DNA from: Marasmius tenuissimus
Taxonomy: Eukaryota; Basidiomycota; Agaricomycetes; Agaricales; Marasmiaceae
Assembly: GCA_029532415.1 (NCBI GenBank)
Contig: JAQOTA010000050.1
Location: 2,728,001 to 2,792,000 of the forward strand
Length of the DNA stretch: 64,000 nucleotides
Direction: 5' to 3'
In this document: positions 42,828-54,335 of the stretch, one piece after another
How positions within the stretch are numbered: the first letter of the stretch is position 1
Layout: each line of letters starts with the position of its first letter
Translations under genes and position numbers: made by a program
The notes under the pieces: generated by a model
What the model was told of the DNA's origin: nothing
Seen by the model: only the letters and a program-made list of their open reading frames with translations
Databases searched by the model: none

Positions 42828-44315
42828 TTAAAGGATGCGTTGAACACACACACCAATGTCGATTACTTTGACCCAACGCGGACGAGGGCCTTGCCTCTTC
42901 AGGCCTTCATATTTAGGTTTTCGCTTGTAATCCCACCGGTACGGCTCAACCTCCATTCCGGAACTGAGCTTCAAAACGCTCTCTTTATGCGTCGGCTGCT
43001 TCGCAAGAAGCTTTTTCGCAGCCTGAATGACATCCTTGTGGTTTGTGAGAGTCTTGTTCACGTCTGCCTCGCGTGATTTCATATTCAGCTCGGTAAGCTG
43101 CTTGAAACCGACGAGAACATTGATTCGTTCCTGACAGTGAGAAGGAAACGCAGAGACAAATGAGTAAAAAGTCGTGCACATCCCACTCGGCAAACGGGGT
43201 TGCAGAAGTGAAACTTCCCGTAATGCCCAGTGCCTCCGCTCTGCTCACCTCATCTATCCCGTCTAACTGAAGATCCAGGTACTTGAGATTGGACGCTGAT
43301 TTGACTAAGCCTGATGGGAAAATCAAAGCAAGGGGTGGTTGTCAGTTCCTTGAACGACATAATTATAATGAAAATGATGTGCTTCACTGACGCTTTAGAG
43401 TCGTCATCGTCATTTCCATCCCCTCGAGCCGCTCAACTTTCTTGCAAACCTTGACTATCGGTGCGACGAGCTTCTGCGAGTCGACCCAGCAATCGCATAC
43501 GATGCGTCGGACCTCCGGGCAGCACAGAAGGAGATTATGCGCTTGAGGAGGTATAATAACCGTCCGAATCTGCGGGAAGGAGAAGCCTTCAAATCCATTC
43601 TTGATGAAAGACGTTATCTGAGTGTGTGCATGGACGACTTGCAAGGTATGTAGATTGGGAAGGGCCTCAATACAGCGGGCGAACGCTGGTAGAACGGTTT
43701 TAGGCGAACACCGCGTGAGTGCAATGTTTATGATCCTGTGAAGGGGTGATGATGATTTCAGTTTACAGTAAAGGGGTAGACATTGACAGAGAAGTTTTCG
43801 CCGTGTGATAACGAACCTAACATAGGAAGCTAGGTCTGGCGAATTCAGTAAGCCTTCACTGACGCGTTCGGTCTTCTTGGTGATGGTCAAGTACCAAGAC
43901 CCTCCATAGGTCCCCGCTATTCTATTGTGAGTGGACATCCACGCTGGAGAATGATAAAATTCAACTCACGTTCATGAGGATAAGCACAGAGGTCCAGTTG
44001 TTCCCATTGCAATGGCAAGTAAACCTCTCTCAGTCTCCTACACGTCTGAGCGAGAGCACGGAGAACTTTGGACCTCTCCAAGACAATTTCAGGAAGCAAC
44101 GGCGCAGGGTCATGGGAAGAGTCCGGTCTGACTTCCTCGGGAATACCGACAGGCACGTTTGGGAAGTAACCAAGAATCTGTGTCGTGAGTATTTCGACGG
44201 GGAGTTTGAGGAATCGTGAATCGTTTTGTTGAATTGGCGTTTTCGTATCTTTCGTTTTTTCTGGCGGCGATGTTGATTTTTCAGAGTTTTTCGCCTTTTT
44301 CTTTTTGGGAGGCAT
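42828..44315 (-). CDS. F-box-like protein, family member A
   Basis: Exons 44315-43970, 43916-43817, 43735-43392, 43310-43249 and 43130-42828 give 384 residues. After a Lys-rich start (MPPKKKKAKNSEK) comes an F-box-like segment: FLKLPVEILTTQILGYFPNV, then VLRALAQTCRRLREVYLPLQWEQLDL. The rest is an LRR-like series: PNLHTLQVVHAHTQITSFI, FEGFSFPQIRTVIIP, LLLCCPEVRRIVCD, APIVKVCKKVERLEG, SASNLKYLDLQLDGIDE, VGFKQLTELNMKS. Such proteins usually feed substrates to SCF ubiquitin ligases, which is inference. Exon lengths 100 and 62 are shared exactly with member B, confirming the model. Three more copies in this region are broken. Confidence 0.8.
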
Positions 44316-45494
44316 GGGGAATTCAAGTTGAGTTTGGTGGGGAGTCAACTTTGTTAGTCAGACTCGGCTCGCGGAGAGTCTGGAACGCGTCCACGACGCG
44401 TCTATCGCCTCTCTTTCCTTCACCATCATCATCATTCGCAACAGCAACGATGTAACTGGTACTGAATTCCGCTCTTCTTTGAGTTCCACGAATAGCTGAA
44501 GACTACTTAAATCTATTGATGCAAAACATTCAGACGTCTTCTCCAGATTCTCAGGGCGACTCCATTTGGTCATGGCTTCCCTCCAGTGGAAGAACTCACT
44601 CTGTTCTGATCACCTCTGCAAGAAACGGCTCACTCACTTGACGTCAAAGGAGAAATTGCGTGGATCAAGCTTGAAGTTTCTCAAGAGGGCTGAGAACCCC
44701 GCGTCGCAGCAGCGAGTCAATTACATGCCGATCTCGGTAGGGAATAGGTGAGTACTATATACTCAAATGCATGGGCCCTTACTCAAGGCCTTCCCGACCA
44801 TAGGAATAACTCTGACCCTATAGCTCGAAGAACGAGCCACGAATAGCGAATAGCGAATAGCAGCCTCGAAGTTACTATGGTACCCAGGTCAAAAATCGAT
44901 CGAAACGCCGGTCTCCGCTACTATTCCATGGCCATGAGACGAGGTAGTGCGCCTCCTCGGGAGTGGTGTACAACTCGTCATCCAGACGTACCAGGCCCCG
45001 CTGTTCAGAGTGCAAGGCACCTGGGAATGAATAGATATCGGGAAGCGCTCTCAGATCGAAGGCTCTCGAGAAGCCCCTACCATTACCATTTCCTCAGGCC
45101 AAGCTCAGGCCGGGTGGCTTGGTTACAGTACTCTTATTCGTCACTTACCTCTCAGACCCGACTCGCGAAGTATCGGAAGACGGATGGTACAACCTCGAAG
45201 TTACTATGATACCCGGGTGGAGTCGATTATCGCATTGGCAAAACGGTCTCCGCTGCCCCATTGAAGCGAGGCAGCCCCCCGCCTCCTCGGGAACATGCAA
45301 CTCATCATCCAGCCCGAGGTCGTGAGGCATCTATCAACCTGTTGACTTGTCTCTGCCATGGTAGTTTTGGGGTTTCAAAATGCAAAACCGATACACTCCC
45401 CCGAATAACCGTAGACTAGGTTCATCGTACGTATTTATTATTGCTACCGCTTTAACTGGCTCAAGAAATTACATCCACATCACGCATAAGTAGA
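44316..45494. other. Spacer with a diverged ~130-bp direct repeat
   Basis: About 44866-44985 and 45187-45320 share blocks in the same order: CCTCGAAGTTACTATG, TACCC(A/G)GGT, CGGTCTCCGCT, CGAGG(T/C)AG, GCCTCCTCGGGA, CAACTC(G/A)TCATCCAG. Just before the first copy is a GAATAGC heptamer repeated three times (near 44840). No gene seen. Confidence 0.6.
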
Positions 45495-46909
45495 TCAGGC
45501 TGTGAAGCTTGAGCTTAGGCACCTGGGAGCAATGTTGTGAGTCCGAGACGACGGCCCGCATGCGAAACTGGTTCCCTCACCGGTTTCGATGATTTTAACC
45601 TTATTGTAACCCCAATCGTATGTCATACCACACTTTTCTGAGCTCACCTTCAGGACACACTTCGGCAGCTGACCGACCGTCTCTGTTGCGGCTTGAATAA
45701 CGTCTTTGTATTTGTCCAGAGTGTTGGCCTCGTCTTCCCATGCCCAATAACTCTTTAGATTCAGCTCGTTAAGTTGGTTGAAGCCAGCGAGAGCCTTGAT
45801 TTGCTCCTGTAATGTATAATTACGATTATTTAGGCCGCTCGAGCAGGAGTTTGGGTGTCCCGAAAATTCCAACCAAACTGACTCACCTCGTTGATACTAT
45901 CTATGTAAAAATCCAAGTACTTGAGATTGGATGCATGCTTGACGAGACCTAAAGAGTCGAGAGAAAAGACCGCATTCCTCAGTTTCACGAGACGGAGAAA
46001 ACGAGGGTTCGTGCTAACGCTTGAGAACCGTCTTTGACACGTCCGCTAATCCCTCGATACGTTCAACCTTCTTGCAGACCTTGACTATCGGCGCAATGAA
46101 CTTCTGCTGACACCCATCGTTGAGGTTGCAAACCTCGTGGCGGACTTCTGGGCAGCACAGTAGGAGACTGTGCGCGTCGGAAGGTAGAATGACCGTCCGG
46201 ATTTGCGGGAAGGAGAGCCCTCCGAAGCTATCCTTTATCATGCCTGTTATTTGAGTGGGTGTGTGTAGAACTTGTATGGTATGAAGATTGGGGAGAGCTT
46301 GGATACAGCGAGCTAACGCCGGGAGGACGGTTTGAGGAGAACGTCGGGTGATTACGAAGGTGATTGACCTGCAAAGAGGTTCGTCCAAAACTCAGGCTGA
46401 TAGAGGAAGAGGAGATATTTTTTTTTGAACAATACGAACCTGACATAGGAAGAGAGTTCTGGGTTCTTCGATATTCCTTCACTGACGCGCTCGGTTATTT
46501 TCGAGATGATCAGATACCAATTGTTTGTGTATCTTAGACCTGCCTCGGATGGTTGAAGTCAGTCGTTTCCTCCTCGTTCGTACCCACGATCCCGTACGGA
46601 CTTACATCCGTAAGGATAAGCACCAAGATTAAGCTGTTCCCATTGTAAGGGCAAGCAAATATCCCTAAGCCTCCGACATGTCTGAGCGAGAGCGCGAAGG
46701 ACTGTGGACCGCTCCAGGACAACCTTCGGAAGTAGCGGGCTCATCTCAGTACCCACTCTGACGTTACGAGGAATGCCGATAGGAACATTGCAGAAATAGT
46801 TTTCAAGAATTTGGATCGTAAGGATTTCAACAGGGAGTTTGAGGAAAGGTGAGTTGTTTTGGTTTTTGCGAGGTATGCGAGCAACGCCTACGCCTGCTAT
46901 TCTAGCCAT
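45495..46909 (-). CDS. F-box-like protein, family member B
   Basis: Exons 46909-46606, 46539-46440, 46368-46019, 45948-45887 and 45806-45495 give 375 residues. Same order as member A: FLKLPVEILTIQILENYF, VLRALAQTCRRLRDICLPLQ, WYLIISKITERVSEG, SYVRSITFVITRR, PNLHTIQVLHTPTQITGMI, LLLCCPEVRHEVC, APIVKVCKKVERIEG, HASNLKYLDFYIDSINE, AGFNQLNELNLKS, DKYKDVIQAATETV. It lacks the Lys-rich N-terminus of A. The last exon could contain a further intron (GTGAGG near 45589), which would change the C-terminus after KIIETG. Intact tandem paralogue of A, about 2.6 kb away. Confidence 0.8.
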
Positions 46910-48470
46910 GGGACAAGTAGGATAGCTGTTTTGTCGTATTCAGCAACTGTGAACAACGGAGGTTGTGGTTCAAGATGACGAGGAACCTGCAGCCTGAGGG
47001 TCGCGTGACCTCGCATCGTGGACGCGCTTAGTTTTCTCACGTACACGCCTTTGAAGGGATTTTTCAACTTGTATAATCAATGCATATGGGAACAATACAT
47101 ACTCTAGTCTTGAAACAAGACTTCAAAGGCCAGTCCAAGTATTCCCTATAGTATATGGAGTTTTGACCGGTCCCAAAACTTAAGACACGGTATGGTTCGG
47201 AGCCTGAAAAATGGGCAGCCGGGAGTCCGGCATAGCGTCAATGCTACTGAAGCGCCCAGTAGGCGCCGAGCCGGCCATCGGCGTTTTCTTAAGGAGTTGG
47301 GCTTGTGGTTCGAGCGTGCTTACTGTAATTTCTCATGAAGAATGTCAATCTCTTACTTCTGGAAAGAAGCTCAAGAGTCAGGTTGAGGACACCATCCGTT
47401 CAATTCTGGCGCTCCCGGGGAGGGTTCACCGGCACCGAGCAGGCTACCTTTTTGATTATATATGGTAGACTGGTAGTAGCTTTTGAATACATCTCCCGAG
47501 TCTTGCTCTGGGAAATCTTTATCTGACAGTGAAGCCTCTCAGAGAAATGGTACGAAAATCTCCCTCAAGCAACAGTCAGGGCACCTAGTATATGAGCAAA
47601 AAAAATAATAATAAAACAAGCGCACTCCAGCACATTCGGGCGCAAACTGTCAAAAATTCCGTTTCAAACTTCGTACCGCCCTACCAAAATGCCCACAACC
47701 GTCCCAGCCTACGATACTCTAGCTTTCCAATTGAACTTCCTTGGATCTGCTTGATGCTCAGGCTGGCAATGACCTCGACCTCGCATCCTCCCCCCTCCTC
47801 CTAAAATACCTATCACACTGTTCCTCTTGACCCTACTCAATGCAATATCCGCGCTTTTGTTGATGTAACTCTGTGTGCGATTGGGGAGGGGGGGGGGGGG
47901 GGGGGCACGGGAGAGCATCAACGGTTATTGTTTTTCTTATGAGGATGGGATCCAGGGCTAGGGAGACGAACGCGAACCGGTTAGCTCTGGGGTTCCCAAT
48001 GATAGTACGTGTACGACTACGGTATGATTGCGCTATGATATATCCTCCCCCAAACTTCGGGGACCAGCAGCACAAAGATCAAGCTGTTCCTATTCTGGTG
48101 GCAAAATAGATGTTCACGAGAGCACGGAAAACCGTGTCCGAGGAAGCAAGGAACCGTGAACATGGATCTGGATCTCACGAGGAATATTGGGCAAAGTATC
48201 CGAGGTGATTCAGAGGTCTAGATCTGAGGAACTAGGTTTTGGTCAACGACACACGGTTTAGCTTGAGATTCTTGGAATCGACACTTGTGGGATGGTTTGG
48301 ATACGACAACTTGGCGTTGTGGCCGCTCCAGAATTCCCAGAGTAGCTGCCCTCACGTACTGTACTTGAAAAAAAACACACACACACACACACTGTCAATC
48401 CGAATCCGCGACCCCGAAAATAAAATAAAAAGGGCTCACTACCTAACCCACCCGAGGTTTCTTCAAGAGT
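46910..48470. other. Spacer with poly(G) and (CA)n tracts
   Basis: No convincing gene. 47888-47905 is a run of 18 G. 48374-48392 is a CA dinucleotide run. A small frame from 47687 (MPTTVPAYDTLAFQ) is short and unsupported. Confidence 0.45.
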
Positions 48471-48479
48471 CGCCACTCT

Positions 48480-49560
48480 CCCTGCTTGGGATACTCCCAC
48501 TTGTGCAGATCGACCTTCATATCCGAACTAAACTTCAGAACACAAGTCTTCTTCTTCGCGACCTGTGTGATATCTCAACATCTTTTCTTCGTCCACCTAT
48601 GTATTCTTTGGTCAAGTGTATGAGACCTGCTAAAACATTGATTTGTTCCCAATCAACCTTGTAGCGAGGCACGCAAAAATCGTGTTTCAATATGTACTAC
48701 TCACCTCTGTTGTTTCATGCAACTCGAGATCGATACTTGAGAGTAAACGCGTGTTTTGACGAGACCTGAGAACCATATGAAGAAGGGGAAGGGGAAGGGG
48801 AAGGGGAGGAAGAGCGGTCCACTAACACCACCGACACCTTTCGACAGTCCCTCCAACCGTTCAATCGGCGTAACAAGCCTCTGCGAGTCCTTTCTGGTAT
48901 TACGAACCACACGACGAACTTCCGGACAGCATAACAGAAGATTATGCGCTTGGGAGGGGTGAAATGACCGTCCGAATTTGCGGGGAAGGTGAACCCTTCA
49001 AAGCTGTTCTTGATGAAACCCGACATTTGGGTGTGTACGTATGTTATGGAGATACGAGCGAATGCGGGGAGAACAGTGTGAGGTTGAACATCGTGCATGC
49101 AGCATGAGTGCGACGGTTATTGTTCTGTCAAGGAAGATGGTTTTTTTTTTTTCATGTAGAGAAGCTTTTCGGATGACAAAACGAACCCAGTTGTAGAGTG
49201 CTTGATATGCCTTCGGTCATGCTCGAGATGTACGGATACCACATGTGGGTGTAAGGTTCCGCTGGTCGATGTGTTATCGTCTCATACCCCGGATTCCGGG
49301 ACGCAGTGGCAGTAGGTACTCACATCCGCAAGGATAGGCACAAAAATTGTCCTGTTCCCGTTGCAAGGGCAAGCAAATGTTCCTGAGTCTCCGACATGTC
49401 TGAGCGAAGGACTCGAGATCTCTCGAGGACAATATCCGGAAGCAAGCGTTTTGTACTTGGATCTCACGAGGGATTGCCGATAGGAATGTTGGGCAGGTAT
49501 TCGAGAATTTGAGTGGTGAGGATTTCGACGGGACTTGAGTTTGAGAAAAAGTGCGGCCGT
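48480..49560 (-). pseudogene. Broken F-box-like copy C
   Basis: Family fragments appear in order on the minus strand but in different frames. An F-box end with two CNGN-type blocks lies at 49540-49300; VHTQMSGFIKNSFEGFTFP near 49050; a PEVRRVVRNT-like block and LVTPIERLEGLS at 48930-48830; and the terminal DMKVDLHKWE-like block near 48520. Frames shift several times and there is no continuous gene. The (CA)n tract lies just past its 3' end. It is an inverted partner of copy D. Confidence 0.7.
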
Positions 49561-49681
49561 GGTCATCTCTTGGTGGGAGCGACGCGGAAGAGGTTTGGAG
49601 GTGGTTTGGATCAAAGAGTAGTGGCCGCGCGCTTAGTTGGCCGCTTTAGCAGGTTTCACCGGCACAAAAAAATTCCCATCA

Positions 49682-51018
49682 ATGGTTCATCCACTTCCAC
49701 CTCGTCCTTCCACAAGTTATTCCGAGTCCCCAAGTATCTCCGCTCCTCCTCTGCAATCTCAAACGCCTGGTTTCTGTCCGATCTGCCCTTCCCTCACAGT
49801 CCCCCAAATATCCCAACCGACGAAATACACATGTCCTCGATGCTCAATCCGCACTTGCAGTTTACCATGCAGCTCTCTACACAAGACCTTACACAACTGC
49901 TCAGGCGAGAGAGATAAAGCCAAGTACGTCAAGATGAACGAGTACGGGTATCGGGAGATGATGAACGACTACGTCTATCTCGAGCAAGTGGGTCGAAGAG
50001 TCAAAGACTGGGGTGGGGAGATTGTCAAGGGTGGATTTGACCAGAACAATACGGATAGGAAGGGCAAGGGAAGGGAGTTTATGACGACGACGATGAAAGG
50101 TCAACGTGTCGCTCGGGGGAAAGGACCTGGAAAGAGCAAACGCGAATTGTTGAAGCTCAAGTTGGAAGCGCGAGACATTTACATGGAACTCTTGCCATTG
50201 GGGATGGAACGGAAAAAGATGAACGAATCTAGCTGGGATTTCAAGTATGTATATTCAATTTGTTTTCTTCTGCCTGAAACGGACTCTCGCACAGATCGCA
50301 AATGGCATGGCTGACTATCGAATTCATTTTCCATCCACCAAACATAACACCTCCGCTCCCCCCAACCACGCTCGTCACACACCGTAACAACATCTCCACG
50401 CCTCTCCTCAAACTCATCGAATCCCACATCCAAAAATCCACCTCCAAACAACCACTCCCCGATTGGATCCACGACCTCCTTCCTCCCCCAGATTCCGACG
50501 ACCCCGACCCACCCACTCCACCTCTCTTCCTCATCCGAGTCTCCCCGCCCACGACCACCACCCACACCCAATCCAAACGCTTCTACCGACCACTCCCACC
50601 CAACGACCCACTTCTCACATCTCTCCGGGACATCCCCTTCGTCGAGTTCCCCACAATCGAGGTCGTCGATTCCGATAGCAGTAGCACCTTTGATGGGATC
50701 ATCTTGCAATCCGATTCTCAGGCCACTGATTACCAGAACCGTTCTCCCAAACGACGCAAAATCACCGTCGACAAGGCGGCCATGTCAGGCCTTTTGGGTG
50801 GGTACAAGAGTAGTGGGAGTGATGGGGAAGACGATAGAGGCAAGGAAAAGTCGGCGTTGGAGGGGTTGGGTGGGTATGATTCAGAGGAGGAGGAAGAGGA
50901 GGAGGAGAACGTCGACTTGAATCCTGCGGCTCTGGAGGAACTTGTAAAATTGGCCAGAGCGGCCGGAGGTGACGACGAAGAGGATGAGGTGGATTGGGAT
51001 GATTCGGATATCGAGTAA
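49682..51018 (+). CDS. BCD1: Box C/D snoRNP assembly protein Bcd1 (ZNHIT6-like)
   Basis: Essential nuclear factor for box C/D snoRNA accumulation. Exons 49682-50244 and 50295-51018 give 428 residues. A zf-HIT finger lies at about residues 30-75: CPICPSLTVPQ, YTCPRCSIRTCSLPCSSLHK, HNCSGERDKAKYV. It is followed by YGYREMMNDYVYLEQVGRRV, a basic RGKGPGKSKRELL region, MAWLTIEFIF and a C-terminal acidic tail with an EEEEEEEE-type run ending WDDSDIE. The junction TTCAA|GTATGT...ACAG|ATCG keeps phase. An upstream frame start at 49637 is a pre-ATG extension. It is tail-to-tail with MED18, 48 bp apart, and the pair sits between two inverted F-box-like pseudogenes. Confidence 0.9.
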
Positions 51019-51066
51019 CAGTATTAGAATACTCTTTGCTTTTTTCCCCCCTGAGAATTCATACGT

Positions 51067-51791
51067 TCAATCCTTCCTCCTCAAATCCAATAGCCCCTTC
51101 ATAAGCATCTGAACGTGCAGCACCTGTTCAATAGCCCCGTTCAAAGGCGTTTCCTGTCGGGGGAATGAGAACGTCCGAACGTCGACTCTGAACAGCAAGT
51201 ACTCGCACCTGAGAATTCCGTATAGGAGCAGCCGTCTTAACCTCCACCTCCCACAACGTATCGCTATGCGCAGGGATAGGCTTGTGCGTCTTCGGATCCA
51301 CCTGTTCCTGCTGGAACATCTGTATAATAAGAGATCCCCTTCGGAATAGGTATCCTCGTTTGTAAATCTGTGAACGCCGACTGCTCCCCTCGTTAGATGA
51401 CGCGAGGATGAGGACGAGTGAGGACGCACACATAACCCAAAGCATTCGCAAAACTCAACGCATCTCCGACGACATGACAAGTCGCCCACGGACGGACCGT
51501 CGCTTCTGGATGGGCACGCACGGATTCGGGTTTGAGGTACGAGTAGAGGATCCAGCCTGTGTCTTCTTCGCCGGAAGTGCCGATGAGGTCTTTTCGTGCT
51601 CTGAGGAGGTGAGATTCTTGCGATCCTTCGTGTGTCCGTTGATACTGAGCATCCATAGGCTCAAAAACGACTTCCCTAGCGTGCATGGGGTGACTCGATT
51701 CAGAGTAGAAGGTGATACGGTTCAAGATGGGTTTGAGATCTCGAGAGAAGAATTCTCCAAACAGCGCTACTTCGTATTGGTGGGAAGACAT
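51067..51791 (-). CDS. MED18: Mediator complex subunit 18
   Basis: Head-module subunit of the RNA polymerase II Mediator. Exons 51791-51430, 51380-51209 and 51153-51067 give 206 residues. The start MSSHQYEVALFGEFFSRDLKPIL and HAREVVFEP are typical of the N-terminal half; ATCHVVGDALSFANALGYV, KRGYLFRRGSLIIQMFQQEQ, DTLWEVEVKTAAP and IEQVLHVQMLMKGLLDLRR of the C-terminal half. The first donor is TATGT|GTGCGT, which is the only choice that keeps YKRGYLFRRG in frame. No sign of truncation; size fits fungal Med18. Confidence 0.92.
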
Positions 51792-51899
51792 ACTTGAGAG
51801 TGGAGTGGTAGTCCAAAGCGATTTTCTGGAGTAAGCGCGTCTTTGAACACGCGACCCTGACTTGGATTCGGAACCCCTACCTTCAAAAATCCCAGGCTA

Positions 51900-53056
51900 C
51901 TACTTCCTCACTACACCACCACAGTCACTGAAATACGAACTTCGAAACAGTATGACTAGGATCGATATCGCAGGCCTAAACGACACACCTTTCCTCAAAA
52001 ACTTCCCGTCGAAATCCTCACCACTCAAATTCCCAAATACTTGCCCAACATTCCGATCGGCATTCCCAAGTACAAAAACGTTCACGGTCCCTTTGCTTCC
52101 GGATATTGTCCTCAGGTCCTTCGTGCTCTCGCTCGGACCTCAGGAACTTGTTTGCCGTTGCAATGGGAATAGCTCAACTTTTTGCCGCTTATCCTTGCGG
52201 ATACCTACATACTGCCACTGCGTCCCCGAAAGTATGAACTCAGACATCGACCAGCGCAACCGTACACACCTACATGTCACTGTGGTATCTGCGCATCTCG
52301 AGAACGCGTTAATAAAGGCATATCAAACACTCTAGAACTGGGTTCGTTTTGATCATCCGAAAAGCTTCTCTCCATAAAAAACCCCCCCCATCTCCTTTCA
52401 CCGTTGCACTCAGACTCCCCAGCGTTCGCTCGTTGTATCCCCCCTCCCCAATCTCCATAATATACGTACACACCCAAATGTCGGGTTCACTTTTTCGACG
52501 GTGATTTTACCCCCCTCCCAAGTGCATAATTTCTTGTGTCGTCCGGAAGTTCGTCGTGTGGTGAGAAAGGATATGCAGGGGCTTGTTACGCCGATATATA
52601 GTCAAGGGTTGAATATTGAACGGTTGGGGGGAACTGGTCGAAAGTGTCGGTGGTGTTTCTTGAGCGTTAGTGGACCGTTCTACGTCTCTTCCTCCTCCTC
52701 CCCTTGTTTATACGGTTCTCAGGCCTCGTCAAACACGCGTCCACTCTCAAGTACATCGATTTTGAGTTGTATGAAACCTACAGAGGTGAGTACATATATC
52801 GAAACACGATTTTTTTCCGTGCCTCGCCAGTACTACGAGTTGTTTTTGTTTTTTGTTTTTTTTTGGTTGCCCGCAGGAACAAATCAACATTCTAGCGGGT
52901 CTCAAACACCTGACCGAACTCAACTTGAAGAATACGTGGTCGGGTGAAGACGAGACGTTGATAAAATACCGAGATATCATACAGGCCGCGAAGAAGAAGA
53001 CTTGTGTTGTGAAGATTAGTTCGGACATGGACTCGGTTGATCTGTACAGGTAGGAT
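51900..53056 (+). pseudogene. Broken F-box-like copy D
   Basis: Plus-strand fragments in family order: TPFLKNFPSKSSPLKFPNT at 51985-52050, an F-box end near 52130-52200, a FLCRPEVRRVVRK block and LVTPI at 52520-52600, VKHASTLKYIDFEL near 52720-52770 and the best preserved part, INILAGLKHLTELNLKNTW to IQAAKKKTCVVKISSDM, at 52875-53030. The opening frame has lost the conserved Leu-Pro-Val-Glu-Ile register and frames shift between blocks. 52316-52380 is the reverse complement of 49151-49212 in copy C. Confidence 0.75.
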
Positions 53057-53169
53057 TATCTCAAGCAGCAGGGATGGCGATTGAAGAAAACCTCGGTGGG
53101 TTAGGGTGAGTTTGAACTGGCGAGCCCTTTCTTCTTTTTGACTTTCGAGGTCGCGGATTCGATTCGCCA

Positions 53170-53325
53170 GTGTGTGCTTTTTTTGGTACGTGAGAGAGTA
53201 GCTACAATCCGGGGATCTGCAAGCAAGGTCCAAGGAGAATTCTCTCCTGGCCCGGCGTTTACTCGTAGGGTTGGATGCAATCTTGAGCAGCTAGCTCACA
53301 AGTATGTACGATTGTCGTATCCCAT
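53170..53325 (+). repeat. Repeat following pseudogene D (first copy)
   Basis: Shares AGGAGAATTCTC, CTGGCC-CGGCG, GGATG-AATCTT-AGCAGC, CACAAGT-ATGTACGATTGTCGT with 54190-54335. It is about 1 kb from its partner in the same orientation and downstream of a family fragment in both cases. Confidence 0.65.
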
Positions 53326-53379
53326 CTTGATCCAAACCCTCTTCCGTGTCGGTTTCCGAATATCAAGCTCAAGGATGGC

Positions 53380-53910
53380 GACCGTGGTCCGTGGAACGCC
53401 TTACCATCACCTCGGGATTCGGAATACTTGCCCAACATTCTTCGCGAGGTCCAAGTACAGCACGTTCACGGTTCGTTGTCTCTCCTCTCCTGGTTCTTCG
53501 TGCTATGTATATGTTTGCCACTGGAACGGGAACAGCTTGATCTTTTTGTGCTTGTGGTCCCGGAAGTGGCTATGAGACGATGAACCATTGTACGTAGCGC
53601 AACTATACACGCAAAGGCATGTGTGGGACTCTAGAATTAGTCTCCTATGTCAGATTCGTTCGTCATTCTCTATACGTCCATAAGAGAAAGCATCTTCTTT
53701 GAGAGGACAATGCTCGCGCGACGTATCCAAAGCTTACGCATAGCTAAATGTCGTGTTTCATCAAGAATAGCTTACCCTTTCCGCAACCCAAGCGTATACG
53801 TACAGTCTCTTGTTATGCTGTCCGGATTCGGAAGCTCGTTGCGCGACTCGCAGGGAGCTTGTTATACCCATAGTCAAGTGTCGAAGTGTCTCCTGTTAAC
53901 TCTGATTCTT
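53380..53910 (+). pseudogene. F-box-like fragment E
   Basis: Residual family blocks: GIRNTCPTFFARSKYSTFTV (53410-53470), a GNSLIF block near 53530, and TCCGGATTCGGAAGCTCGTTGC with LVIPI-like coding around 53820-53880, which correspond to the CPEVRR and LVTPI blocks. More eroded than C or D and followed by a second copy of the 3' repeat (54190-54335), so it was probably duplicated together with D. Confidence 0.5.
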
Positions 53911-54189
53911 TGGGTCTCGTCCACTCACGAATACAAAGAACCTCAGGTTTGCGTGATATTACTTGATGTACTTTCCGTGTCGCCAGTTCGATCGCCGGAC
54001 TCTGGCTGTGTTACAGTTTATGAAGGCTGGGTTGTCGAACTGCACAAAGCGGGATCATCATTCCAAGCAACAAGAAGTTGAACTGCGCATGAAAAAGAAG
54101 AATGGTGCCGTTGAGCCAGGGCGAGGTCGCGGGTCCGATCTGACGGTGTTTTTTGGGTACCTGACCTTGATGTTAATACGTTACGCGAG

Positions 54190-54335
54190 TATGTACGTGA
54201 GAGCAGCTATACTTCGGAATTTGAGAGGAGAATTCTCGTCTGGCCGGCGCGCTTCGGATTATTGGTGTGGATGTAATCTTAAGCAGCCACAGCGTCATAC
54301 GCTCACAAGTTATGTACGATTGTCGTTAGAACCAA
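54190..54335 (+). repeat. Repeat following fragment E (second copy)
   Basis: Partner of 53170-53325; see that entry for the shared blocks. Confidence 0.6.
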
